Assembly (NCBI GenBank): GCA_000432995.1
Contig: HF972608.1
Coordinates: 33,349 to 43,572 of the forward strand
Direction: 5' to 3'
DNA: 10,224 nucleotides
Source of the DNA: Clostridium sp. CAG:1013
GTDB taxonomy: Bacteria > Bacillota > Clostridia > Oscillospirales > Acutalibacteraceae
The translations under genes were made by a program, and so were the position numbers. Positions 1 through 5,126 of the stretch are shown piece after piece. The notes under the pieces were generated by a model. The model ran no database searches. It saw only the letters and a list, made by a program, of their open reading frames with translations, and was not told the DNA's origin. Position 1 is the first letter of the stretch; each line of letters begins with the position of its first letter.

Positions 1-532
1 GCCTGTGGCCGTGGCCCTTCTGGTGCTTTCCGGTCTGTCCGACATGGTGGACGGCATGCTGGCCCGCAAGCTCAATCAGGTGACGGAGCTGGGCAAGATG
101 CTGGACCCCTTCGCCGACAAGCTGACCCAGGGCGTGGTAGCCCTGTGCCTTGCCATCAAGTTCCCGGTGATTTGCCCGGTGCTGGTGGTGTTCATCGTCA
201 AGGAGCTGACCATGCTCTGCTGCGCGGTGGTTCTTTTGAAAAAGCAGAAGCGTCCCTGCGCTGCCAAATGGTACGGCAAGGTAGCCACGGTGCTGTTCTA
301 CGTTTCGGTAGCGGCCATCGTGGTGATGGACGGTTTCTTCCATGTGGAGGGAATGGTCTTTAATGTGATTTCCAATGTGCTGCTGATTTTGACAGCGGTG
401 ATGATGGTCTATTCCGCGGTGAAGTATTTCCAGATCTTCCTGAAGATTCTTCGCTCCAACGACCAAAGGTATGAACTGTCCCTTCACGATGGGATCCGTG
501 CTAAAACGGTGCGGGAGAAGCGGAAAGGATGA
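1..532 (+). CDS. pgsA: CDP-alcohol phosphatidyltransferase, PgsA-like (5' partial)
   Basis: This is a membrane phospholipid synthase that most likely moves a phosphatidyl group from CDP-diacylglycerol to glycerol-3-phosphate. The complete family signature DGx2ARx8Gx3Dx3D is visible near the start (DGMLAR, then G, D and D at the required spacings). An additional upstream Asp (SDMVDG) completes the four metal- and substrate-binding aspartates. Hydrophobic stretches follow (around VICPVLVVFIV, VLFYVSVAAIVVM and VLLILTAVMMV), consistent with the usual multi-pass topology, and the tail is short and basic. The reading frame is open to the left edge with codons starting at base 2. The GTG at base 5 is not credible as a start, because about 50 N-terminal residues including the first membrane helix would be missing. 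The gene ends in TGA and is followed by a terminator. PgsA is the most likely identity, but another CDP-alcohol transferase such as a cardiolipin synthase-type enzyme cannot be excluded. Confidence 0.88.
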   Translation, partial: PVAVALLVLSGLSDMVDGMLARKLNQVTELGKMLDPFADKLTQGVVALCLAIKFPVICPVLVVFIVKELTMLCCAVVLLKKQKRPCAAKWYGKVATVLFYVSVAAIVVMDGFFHVEGMVFNVISNVLLILTAVMMVYSAVKYFQIFLKILRSNDQRYELSLHDGIRAKTVREKRKG

Positions 533-543
533 TAAAACACACC

Positions 544-582
544 GCGGAAGCTCCGTCTATTTGGGGGAGTTTCCGCTTTTTT
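544..582 (+). terminator. Rho-independent terminator after the phosphatidyltransferase
   Basis: The arm GCGGAAGCTCC (544-554) pairs with GGAGTTTCCGC (566-576) with one internal G-T wobble, and six T residues follow. It lies 11 bases after the stop codon and separates this gene from clpE. Confidence 0.85.
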
Positions 583-766
583 CACGGCGGATTCATATTC
601 CGGACATGATTTTCCGGTTAAATGGGAAAGCTGTCTGTGCGAAACGAAAATGAACCGGGTTTAGAACGCAGGCAAAAAAGAAATGCACCCCACAAAAGTG
701 AAGTGTGCGACTTGGGTGCAGCGTCACGCTGCCTGTGTTGAGACGAGAGAAAGGAACGAAAGCGCC
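583..766 (+). other. Non-coding clpE leader with two hairpins
   Basis: This stretch lies between the upstream terminator and the clpE start. It contains an inverse copy of the dispersed motif (639-658) and two adjacent inverted repeats. The first pairs TGCACCC+CACA (684-694) with TGTG (704-707) and GGGTGCA (714-720) around a six-base bulge. The second is GCAGCG-TCA-CGCTGC (718-732). The two share bases 718-720, so they could compete. I see no convincing sigma-A promoter, no CtsR-type GGTCAAA heptad pair and no CIRCE element. The frame is open from an ATG at 683, but that start lacks a ribosome binding site and would translate through both hairpins. Confidence 0.5.
639..658 (-). repeat. Dispersed motif, inverse copy upstream of clpE
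   Basis: AACGAAAATGAACCGG (643-658) is the exact reverse complement of CCGGTTCATTTTCGTT at 4987-5002. It matches the copy at 3641-3656 with one difference. The flank GCGA at 639-642 also recurs at 3689-3692, next to another AACGAAAAT. It is intergenic, like the other copies. Confidence 0.6.
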
Positions 767-3052
767 ATGTTACTTTGTACACGCTGCAAAAAGCGCCCGG
801 CGGTGGTATTTCTGTCCAATGGCCTGAACGGGAGCGAGCCTCAGGGGCTGTGCCTTGTCTGCGCCAAGGAATTGGGTATCAAGCCGGTGAACGATATTAT
901 GGAGAAAATGGGCATCACGGACGAGGAGCTGGAAGCTGCCACCGCCCAGATGACCGAACTGATGAACCTGAACAACGACGGCGACGACGGTGACGGGGAT
1001 GACCTGTTCGCTCCTGGCGGGGCTGCCACCATGCCGGTGGATCAGATGCTGGGCGGCCGGCCCGGAGAAAATGGCGGTGTCGGTGGAACAGGAGTCCAGC
1101 AGAAGAAGGAGAACTTCCACAAGAAAAAGCGGAAGCATATCCAGAACTTCTGCACCGACCTGACCGCCAAAGCCCGAAACGGCCAGTTGGACAACATCAT
1201 CGGCCGGGAGAAGGAGATCCAGCGAGTAGTGCAGATCCTCTCCCGCCGCACCAAGAACAACCCCTGCCTGATCGGCGAGCCCGGCGTGGGCAAGACCGCT
1301 GTGGCAGAGGGACTGGCTCTGCGCATCGCCCAAGGAGAAGTTCCTGCCAAGCTGCGGAACAAGGAGGTCCAGCTGCTGGACCTGACCGCTCTTGTGGCGG
1401 GCACCCAGTTCCGGGGCCAGTTTGAGAGCCGGATCAAGGGCCTGGTGGACGAGGTGAAAGCCGACGGCAACGTGATCCTCTTCATCGACGAGGTCCACAA
1501 TCTGGTGGGCACCGGCGACGCTGAGGGCAGTATGAATGCCGCCAATATCCTGAAGCCTGCCCTTTCCCGAGGGGAGATCCAGGTCATCGGCGCTACCACC
1601 TTTGCGGAATACCGGAAATATATCGAAAAAGACGCCGCCTTGGAGCGCCGGTTCCAGCCGGTGACCATCGCGGAACCCTCCATTGAGGATGCCTGCCAGA
1701 TCCTGACCGGGATCAAGGGTTATTACGAGGCGTATCACCGCGTCCAGGTGTCGGACCAGATCGTCCGGCGGATGGTGGTGCTGGCAGAGCGGTACATCAG
1801 CGACCGCTACCTGCCTGACAAGGCCATCGACCTGTTGGACGAGGCCTGTGCCTGTGCCGCTCTGCGGAATAAAAAGCTGGAAGAATACGACAACACGGAA
1901 CTGGCCCTTTCCAAGGAGCGGATTCGGGAGCAGGACCTTTCCAACCCTGCCGACGGGGAATCTGTGGACTATGAGGAATTGGCCAAGACCCATTACCGTA
2001 TTGCCACTTTGGAGGAGAGCCTGGATAAGCTGAAAGGCGAGGGCGTGTTCGCTCAAGTGGAGGAGCAGGACGTGGCCAAGGTCATCGAGCTTTGGACCGG
2101 CATCCCTGCTTCCCGCGTGGCGGAAAACGAGCTGGCCAAACTGGCGGACTTGGAACAGGTCCTTTCCAAGAAGATCATCGGTCAGGACGAGGCAGTGAAT
2201 GCCATTTCCGCGGCTATCCGTCGCAGCCGTGTGCAGATCAGTCCCCGGCGTCATCCGGCTTCCTTCATCTTTGTGGGACCCACTGGTACCGGTAAAACTG
2301 AGCTGGTCCGGGTTCTGTCCCAGGAGCTGTTTGACACTCCGGAGACCCTGATCCGCCTGGATATGTCCGAGTTTATGGAAAAGCATTCCGTGTCCAAAAT
2401 CATCGGATCTCCTCCCGGATACGTGGGCTACGATGAGGCCGGACAGCTGACGGAAAAGGTTCGCCGCCGTCCCTATTCGGTGCTGCTGTTCGATGAGATC
2501 GAAAAGGCCCACCCGGATGTGCTGAACATTCTGCTCCAGATCCTGGATGAGGGCCGCATCACCGACGCTCATGGCCGCACGGTGAACTTTGAGAATACCG
2601 TGATCGTCATGACCTCTAACGCGGGCAGCGAGAGGAAAGAAGGGGCTTTGGGCTTTGCCAAGACCACCGCGGATATGAGCCGGGAAAAGGTGACCAAAGC
2701 TCTCAGCGAGTTCCTCCGTCCGGAGTTTTTGAGCCGTATCGATGAGGTGATCGTGTTCCGTCCCCTGGACGTGGAAGACTACAAGAAGATTGCCGCCCTG
2801 ATGCTGAACGAGTACGTGGGTTCCCTGAAGGAGAAGGGCATTGCCCTGACCTTCGATCAGGCGGTCTGCGACTATCTGGCGGAGAAATCCATTCACGGCC
2901 AGAGCGGTGCTCGAGATCTGCGAAACAACATTCGCCGCATGGTGGAGGACAAATTGGCCATGCTGCTGGTGGAGCGTGGAGAAGGCTCCTTGACTGGGGT
3001 GAACCTCTCCATGGAAGAGGGCGAGCTGAAACTGAATTGCTTGCCTCAATAA
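767..3052 (+). CDS. clpE: ClpE/ClpC-type AAA+ unfoldase, partner of ClpP
   Basis: A cytoplasmic ATP-dependent unfoldase (761 aa) that feeds damaged or regulatory proteins to the ClpP peptidase. An N-terminal zinc finger (C4-x2-C7-x21-C29-x2-C32) replaces the Clp_N repeats of ClpC, which is the ClpE pattern. An Asp/Gly-rich linker (about 69-82) and a basic stretch KKKRKH lead into the first AAA+ module: Walker A GEPGVGKT (170-177), pore loop near 212 and Walker B FIDE near 241. A short helical middle segment precedes the second module: Walker A GPTGTGKT (504-511), pore loop GYVG (551-554) and Walker B FDE (575-577). LGF at 628-630 fits the ClpP-docking tripeptide. The ATG at 767 is preferred because AAGGA lies at 751-755 and the zinc finger starts at once. 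An in-frame ATG at 683 would add 28 unlikely residues. The gene is single, bounded by terminators on both sides. ClpC-like naming is possible, since both belong to one family. Confidence 0.93.
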   Translation: MLLCTRCKKRPAVVFLSNGLNGSEPQGLCLVCAKELGIKPVNDIMEKMGITDEELEAATAQMTELMNLNNDGDDGDGDDLFAPGGAATMPVDQMLGGRPGENGGVGGTGVQQKKENFHKKKRKHIQNFCTDLTAKARNGQLDNIIGREKEIQRVVQILSRRTKNNPCLIGEPGVGKTAVAEGLALRIAQGEVPAKLRNKEVQLLDLTALVAGTQFRGQFESRIKGLVDEVKADGNVILFIDEVHNLVGTGDAEGSMNAANILKPALSRGEIQVIGATTFAEYRKYIEKDAALERRFQPVTIAEPSIEDACQILTGIKGYYEAYHRVQVSDQIVRRMVVLAERYISDRYLPDKAIDLLDEACACAALRNKKLEEYDNTELALSKERIREQDLSNPADGESVDYEELAKTHYRIATLEESLDKLKGEGVFAQVEEQDVAKVIELWTGIPASRVAENELAKLADLEQVLSKKIIGQDEAVNAISAAIRRSRVQISPRRHPASFIFVGPTGTGKTELVRVLSQELFDTPETLIRLDMSEFMEKHSVSKIIGSPPGYVGYDEAGQLTEKVRRRPYSVLLFDEIEKAHPDVLNILLQILDEGRITDAHGRTVNFENTVIVMTSNAGSERKEGALGFAKTTADMSREKVTKALSEFLRPEFLSRIDEVIVFRPLDVEDYKKIAALMLNEYVGSLKEKGIALTFDQAVCDYLAEKSIHGQSGARDLRNNIRRMVEDKLAMLLVERGEGSLTGVNLSMEEGELKLNCLPQ

Positions 3053-3066
3053 TTAATTAGAAGTGG

Positions 3067-3106
3067 AACGTGGGATCGGAAAAACCGGTCCCACGTTTTT
3101 TCTTTT
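3067..3106 (+). terminator. Strong Rho-independent terminator after clpE
   Basis: The 13-bp stem AACGTGGGATCGG (3067-3079) pairs with CCGGTCCCACGTT (3085-3097) with one T-G wobble, around an AAAAA loop. A T-rich tail TTTTTCTTTT follows. It begins 14 bases after the clpE stop. Confidence 0.93.
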
Positions 3107-3135
3107 GAATTTTTGGAAAAGTCCGTAAAAATCTC

Positions 3136-3164
3136 TTGACGGGAGGGAGGCAGTGTGCTATAAT
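3136..3164 (+). promoter_or_regulatory. Consensus sigma-A promoter of the tRNA operon
   Basis: The -35 box is TTGACG (3136-3141) and the -10 box is a perfect TATAAT (3159-3164), with the ideal 17-bp spacer. The first tRNA begins 19 bases after the -10 box. A near-consensus promoter fits a highly expressed stable-RNA operon. Confidence 0.92.
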
Positions 3165-3183
3165 AATCACCGTCGCAAAATGT

Positions 3184-3257
3184 GCGGGTGTAGTTCAGTG
3201 GTAGAACCCCAGCCTTCCAAGCTGGTCGTGTGGGTTCGATTCCCATCACCCGCTCCA
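3184..3257 (+). tRNA. tRNA-Gly (anticodon TCC)
   Basis: The acceptor arms GCGGGTG (3184-3190) and CACCCGC (3247-3253) pair fully, with discriminator T3254 and an encoded CCA (3255-3257). The anticodon stem CCAGC/GCTGG encloses loop CTTCCAA, giving TCC at 3216-3218. The T-arm has GGTTCGATTCC. It is the first gene of the four-tRNA operon. Confidence 0.96.
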
Positions 3258-3278
3258 AAAATGTGCGGGCCAAAAGAT

Positions 3279-3355
3279 GCGCCAATAGCTCAGCTGGATA
3301 GAGCAACTGCCTTCTAAGCAGTAGGCCAGGGGTTCGAGTCCCTTTTGGCGCGCCA
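3279..3355 (+). tRNA. tRNA-Arg (anticodon TCT)
   Basis: The acceptor arms GCGCCAA (3279-3285) and TTGGCGC (3345-3351) pair fully, with discriminator G3352 and an encoded CCA. The anticodon stem ACTGC/GCAGT encloses CTTCTAA, giving TCT at 3313-3315, which reads AGA/AGG codons. It follows tRNA-Gly by 21 bases. Confidence 0.96.
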
Positions 3356-3359
3356 ATAT

Positions 3360-3438
3360 GGTGGATGTAGCTTAGCCCGGTTAAAGCGCCAGATTGTGGC
3401 TCTGGAGACCGTGGGTTCGAATCCCATCTTCCACCCCA
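3360..3438 (+). tRNA. tRNA-His (anticodon GTG)
   Basis: The anticodon stem CCAGA/TCTGG encloses TTGTGGC, giving GTG at 3396-3398. G3360 is the histidine-specific G-1 and faces C3435 at position 73, with an encoded CCA at 3436-3438. The acceptor arms GTGGATG (3361-3367) and CTTCCAC (3428-3434) pair except at position 6:67, where T faces T. The T-stem also has a G-T wobble at its base. Everything else looks functional. Confidence 0.93.
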
Positions 3439-3443
3439 CATCG

Positions 3444-3481
3444 GAACACGGAGTTTAATTGTAAAATTAGGCTCCGTGTTC
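3444..3481 (+). repeat. Perfect 10-bp hairpin between tRNA-His and tRNA-Gln
   Basis: GAACACGGAG (3444-3453) is exactly complementary to CTCCGTGTTC (3472-3481). The AT-rich 18-base interior can pair further (TAATT at 3456-3460 with AATTA at 3465-3469). No T-tract follows, so it is not a standard terminator. It sits exactly in the His-Gln spacer, which suggests a processing or attenuation structure. Confidence 0.7.
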
Positions 3482-3488
3482 TCCATAC

Positions 3489-3564
3489 TGGGCTGTCGCC
3501 AAGCGGTAAGGCAACGGACTTTGACTCCGTCATCCCGTGGGTTCGAATCCCGCCAGCCCAGCCA
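3489..3564 (+). tRNA. tRNA-Gln (anticodon TTG)
   Basis: The acceptor arms TGGGCTG (3489-3495) and CAGCCCA (3554-3560) pair fully, with discriminator G3561 and an encoded CCA (3562-3564). The anticodon stem ACGGA/TCCGT encloses CTTTGAC, giving TTG at 3521-3523. It is the last gene of the operon and directly adjoins the accessory segment. Confidence 0.96.
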
Positions 3565-3583
3565 GCGGCAAGCTGCCGCTCCC

Positions 3584-3624
3584 AATTCGCGAATTCCACT
3601 TTGGTGGAGTTCGCGAATTTTATT
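3584..3624 (+). terminator. Terminator of the tRNA operon
   Basis: The 16-base arms 3584-3599 (AATTCGCGAATTCCAC) and 3604-3619 (GTGGAGTTCGCGAATT) pair with one T-G wobble around a TTTG loop, followed by TTATT. A smaller hairpin, AGCGGCA-AGC-TGCCGCT (3564-3580), lies just before it, right at the tRNA-Gln CCA end. Confidence 0.8.
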
Positions 3625-3727
3625 GCTAACGTTTTTGGCGCAGGTTCATTTTCGTTCAGTCAGCAATCATATATCATAAACGACACTAGCGAAACGAAAA
3701 TAAATAATCTAATCTTGTTAGCAATAA
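3620..3727. repeat. 108-bp nested inverted repeat
   Basis: The ends are a perfect 11-bp inverted pair: TTATTGCTAAC (3620-3630) and GTTAGCAATAA (3717-3727). Inside lies a second perfect 9-bp pair: ATTTTCGTT (3648-3656) and AACGAAAAT (3693-3701). The spacers between the pairs are 17 and 15 bases and do not match. It contains no ORF of note. The left half overlaps the direct repeat 3624-3656. It could be a decayed small mobile element, a large hairpin or paired protein-binding sites. Confidence 0.5.
3624..3656 (+). repeat. 33-bp direct repeat, copy A
   Basis: This copy matches 4970-5002 at 30 of 33 positions by hand alignment. Differences fall at the fifth, eighth and nineteenth bases, and the core is TTTTTGGCGC-N-GGTTCATTTTCGTT. 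It lies between the tRNA terminator and the acyltransferase gene. Confidence 0.75.
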
Positions 3728-3749
3728 TCCACTAATCCGCATGGATATC

Positions 3750-3790
3750 TTGACACACTGTTCTGAATTAAAAAAAGCGATAGCTATACA
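3750..3790 (+). promoter_or_regulatory. Possible promoter of the acyltransferase gene
   Basis: A perfect -35-like TTGACA lies at 3750-3755 but no -10 box sits 16-18 bases below it. TATACA (3785-3790) could be a -10 box paired with the weak TTCTGA (3761-3766) at an 18-base spacing. The choice is uncertain. The gene needs its own promoter because the tRNA terminator lies upstream. Confidence 0.3.
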
Positions 3791-3827
3791 GGACAGTGCG
3801 TAGAATTGGAAAAGGAGGAAATGGTCT

Positions 3828-4871
3828 ATGGCACAAACACGGAAAATGTGCCGCGATACGTCGGTAGACCTTGTGAAAACATTCGCTATTATTGGTGTTC
3901 TACTCATTCATACCACTGCAGGAGTTATCTCTTCCAATCAGTCCGGTTCTCTGGGATGGTACACAACTCTGCTGTGGGGATCAGTAAGCCGAGCAAGCGT
4001 TCCACTATTTTTGATGTGTTCGGGCGTGCTGTTTCTTGCTCCGGAGAAAGATCTTCCTCTCAAAAAGCTATGGGGTAAATATATTGCCCGGATTGCAGTT
4101 GCACTTTTTGTCTGGGCATTCTTCTACAAACTTTTTCATCTCGCTCTAGAACACAACTTTTCTGGCACAACACTACTTACTGCGATAAAAGACGTATTCC
4201 TTTTCCGGCACGAAACGCACTTATATTACTTGCATATCGTACTTCTTGTATATGCCCTGCTCCCTTTCCTACGACTTCTGGTCCAATATGGCAGCAAACA
4301 GATGCTACAATATGCCCTGCTCATATGGTTCTTGCTTGGGATTGTCTATCCCACTGTATGCGGATACTGGCCCTTTTCACGGCTTTCTGGAATTCCTCTC
4401 CAATGGAAACTGAACATGACTTACGCATCTTTGGGATATTTGCTACTGGGGTACTACTTAAAGCGCTATCCACCTCGGAAATTTTTTGCAGTTGGATGCT
4501 TGCTGGCAGGATTCACTATCGTCTTTGGATTAACCGCTGTTTTTTCTCTTCAGAAAGGGTCACTAGACAGTCAGTTCTGGGAAGGTATGAGTGTAGGAGT
4601 TTGTTTACAAGCAGCTGGGATCTTCTCACTGTTGACTCTTTTACCCACATCTCCAATACTTTCCCACACAGTTCATTTCGTCTCAAAAGCATCTTTCTGT
4701 ATCTATTTGTGCCACATGATGTTATTAAAACTGTTGGGAATGCATTTCAGCGCAAATTGGCCAATTCCTGCACTAGGGATTCCTCTGCTGACAGCAGCCA
4801 CGTTGGCTGGTTCTCTGGTAGTATATTTGGTACTTTCCCGTATTCCGATTGTAAACAAATGGCTACTTTAG
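3828..4871 (+). CDS. Membrane acyltransferase, acyltransferase family 3
   Basis: An integral membrane protein (347 aa) of the family that transfers acyl groups, usually acetyl, to cell-surface polysaccharides, peptidoglycan or lipids. Helix 1 carries the family's basic-x10-His pattern (K17 to H28, in DLVKTFAIIGVLLIHT). About ten hydrophobic segments follow, and FCIYLCHMMLL near the C-terminus resembles the last conserved block. Its length is typical of single-domain WecH/OatA-N-type members, and no SGNH esterase domain is attached. The ATG at 3828 has a strong AAAGGAGG (3811-3818) nine bases upstream; an ATG at 3821 is out of frame. It is a single-gene unit with its own terminator. Base composition is visibly lower in GC than its neighbours: the line 4141-4200 counts 25 of 60 G+C against 34 of 60 for 8581-8640. 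With the flanking repeats and adjacent tRNAs, this suggests acquisition by transfer. The acceptor cannot be predicted. Confidence 0.85.
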   Translation: MAQTRKMCRDTSVDLVKTFAIIGVLLIHTTAGVISSNQSGSLGWYTTLLWGSVSRASVPLFLMCSGVLFLAPEKDLPLKKLWGKYIARIAVALFVWAFFYKLFHLALEHNFSGTTLLTAIKDVFLFRHETHLYYLHIVLLVYALLPFLRLLVQYGSKQMLQYALLIWFLLGIVYPTVCGYWPFSRLSGIPLQWKLNMTYASLGYLLLGYYLKRYPPRKFFAVGCLLAGFTIVFGLTAVFSLQKGSLDSQFWEGMSVGVCLQAAGIFSLLTLLPTSPILSHTVHFVSKASFCIYLCHMMLLKLLGMHFSANWPIPALGIPLLTAATLAGSLVVYLVLSRIPIVNKWLL

Positions 4872-4886
4872 CCTATCTTTTTAAAG

Positions 4887-4916
4887 AAAACCGGAGGCTT
4901 AAACCTCCGGTTTTTT
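4887..4916 (+). terminator. Terminator after the acyltransferase gene
   Basis: CCGGAGG (4891-4897) pairs with CCTCCGG (4904-4910) around CTTAAA, flanked by AAAA on the left and TTTTTT on the right. This could also act on the opposite strand. Confidence 0.93.
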
Positions 4917-4969
4917 CTGTTGTATGCTTTAGTAATATAAGGAACCCCAGCTTTGCCGGGGGGCATGAC

Positions 4970-5002
4970 TGCTCACCTTTTTGGCGCCGGTTCATTTTCG
5001 TT
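4970..5002 (+). repeat. 33-bp direct repeat, copy B
   Basis: This is the downstream partner of 3624-3656, so the pair brackets the acyltransferase gene with about 1.3 kb between copies. A small GC hairpin precedes it (CCCC at 4945-4948 with GGGG at 4958-4961, plus GC/GC inside). The 16 bases 4987-5002 recur inverted at 643-658. This copy has no inverted partner nearby, unlike copy A. Confidence 0.75.
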
Positions 5003-5007
5003 TTGTA

Positions 5008-5034
5008 CAGCCAGCGGGAGGCTGCCAGACCCAA
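5008..5034 (+). repeat. Sequence resembling the tRNA-Gln 3' end and downstream flank
   Basis: Bases 5008-5034 align without gaps to 3559-3585 at 22 of 27 positions. Both share CAGCCAGCGG, GCTGCC and CCCAA. The earlier copy begins at the last bases of tRNA-Gln and its encoded CCA. Here CAGCC (5008-5012) can pair with GGCTG (5020-5024). The region 5035-5075 shows nothing further. Confidence 0.45.
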
Positions 5035-5075
5035 GACGTAGTGTTGGTATGGTTTCACTATTTGAAAAGAAGATA

Positions 5076-5112
5076 AAAAGAGCGGAAGCCGTGAGAGTGG
5101 CTTCCGCTTTTT
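5076..5112. terminator. Bidirectional terminator below the leftward operon
   Basis: AGCGGAAGCC (5081-5090) pairs perfectly with GGCTTCCGCT (5099-5108). There are A residues on the left and T residues on the right, so either strand reads as a stem plus U-tract. On the minus strand it lies 14 bases beyond the AraC-type gene's stop codon, so its main job is probably to end that operon. Confidence 0.9.
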
Positions 5113-5126
5113 ACATGTTCAAAAGT

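Noticed and set aside
683..766. Upstream in-frame ATG extending clpE by 28 residues
   Set aside because: No ribosome binding site, overlap with two hairpins, and the zinc-finger N-terminus begins naturally at the ATG at 767 with AAGGA upstream.
770..3049. Very long open frame antisense to clpE (759 codons)
   Set aside because: It is in codon register with clpE and is open only because clpE almost never uses TTA, CTA or TCA codons; the sole TTA is codon 2. The peptide shows no domain, and clpE is clearly the real gene.
3046..3599. Minus-strand peptides with WDSNPR, GIEPT and GTRTP motifs
   Set aside because: These are the well-known false proteins produced by translating tRNA genes antisense. 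The T-arm GGTTCGAATCC yields the DSNPR/GIEPT-like strings.
3394..3735. Plus-strand open frame through tRNA-His and tRNA-Gln
   Set aside because: It lies across two intact tRNAs and the operon terminator. The shared peptide FGAGSFSF with the frame at 4953 only reflects the DNA repeat.
4325..5041. Plus-strand 238-codon frame overlapping the acyltransferase gene
   Set aside because: It is shifted relative to the real gene, is rich in Ser/Cys/Phe without domain signs, has no ribosome binding site, and runs through the terminator.
3444..5112. CRISPR array or integrative element with integrase
   Set aside because: Repeats are few and irregularly spaced with no spacer pattern. No recombinase, transposase or phage gene is present in the segment.
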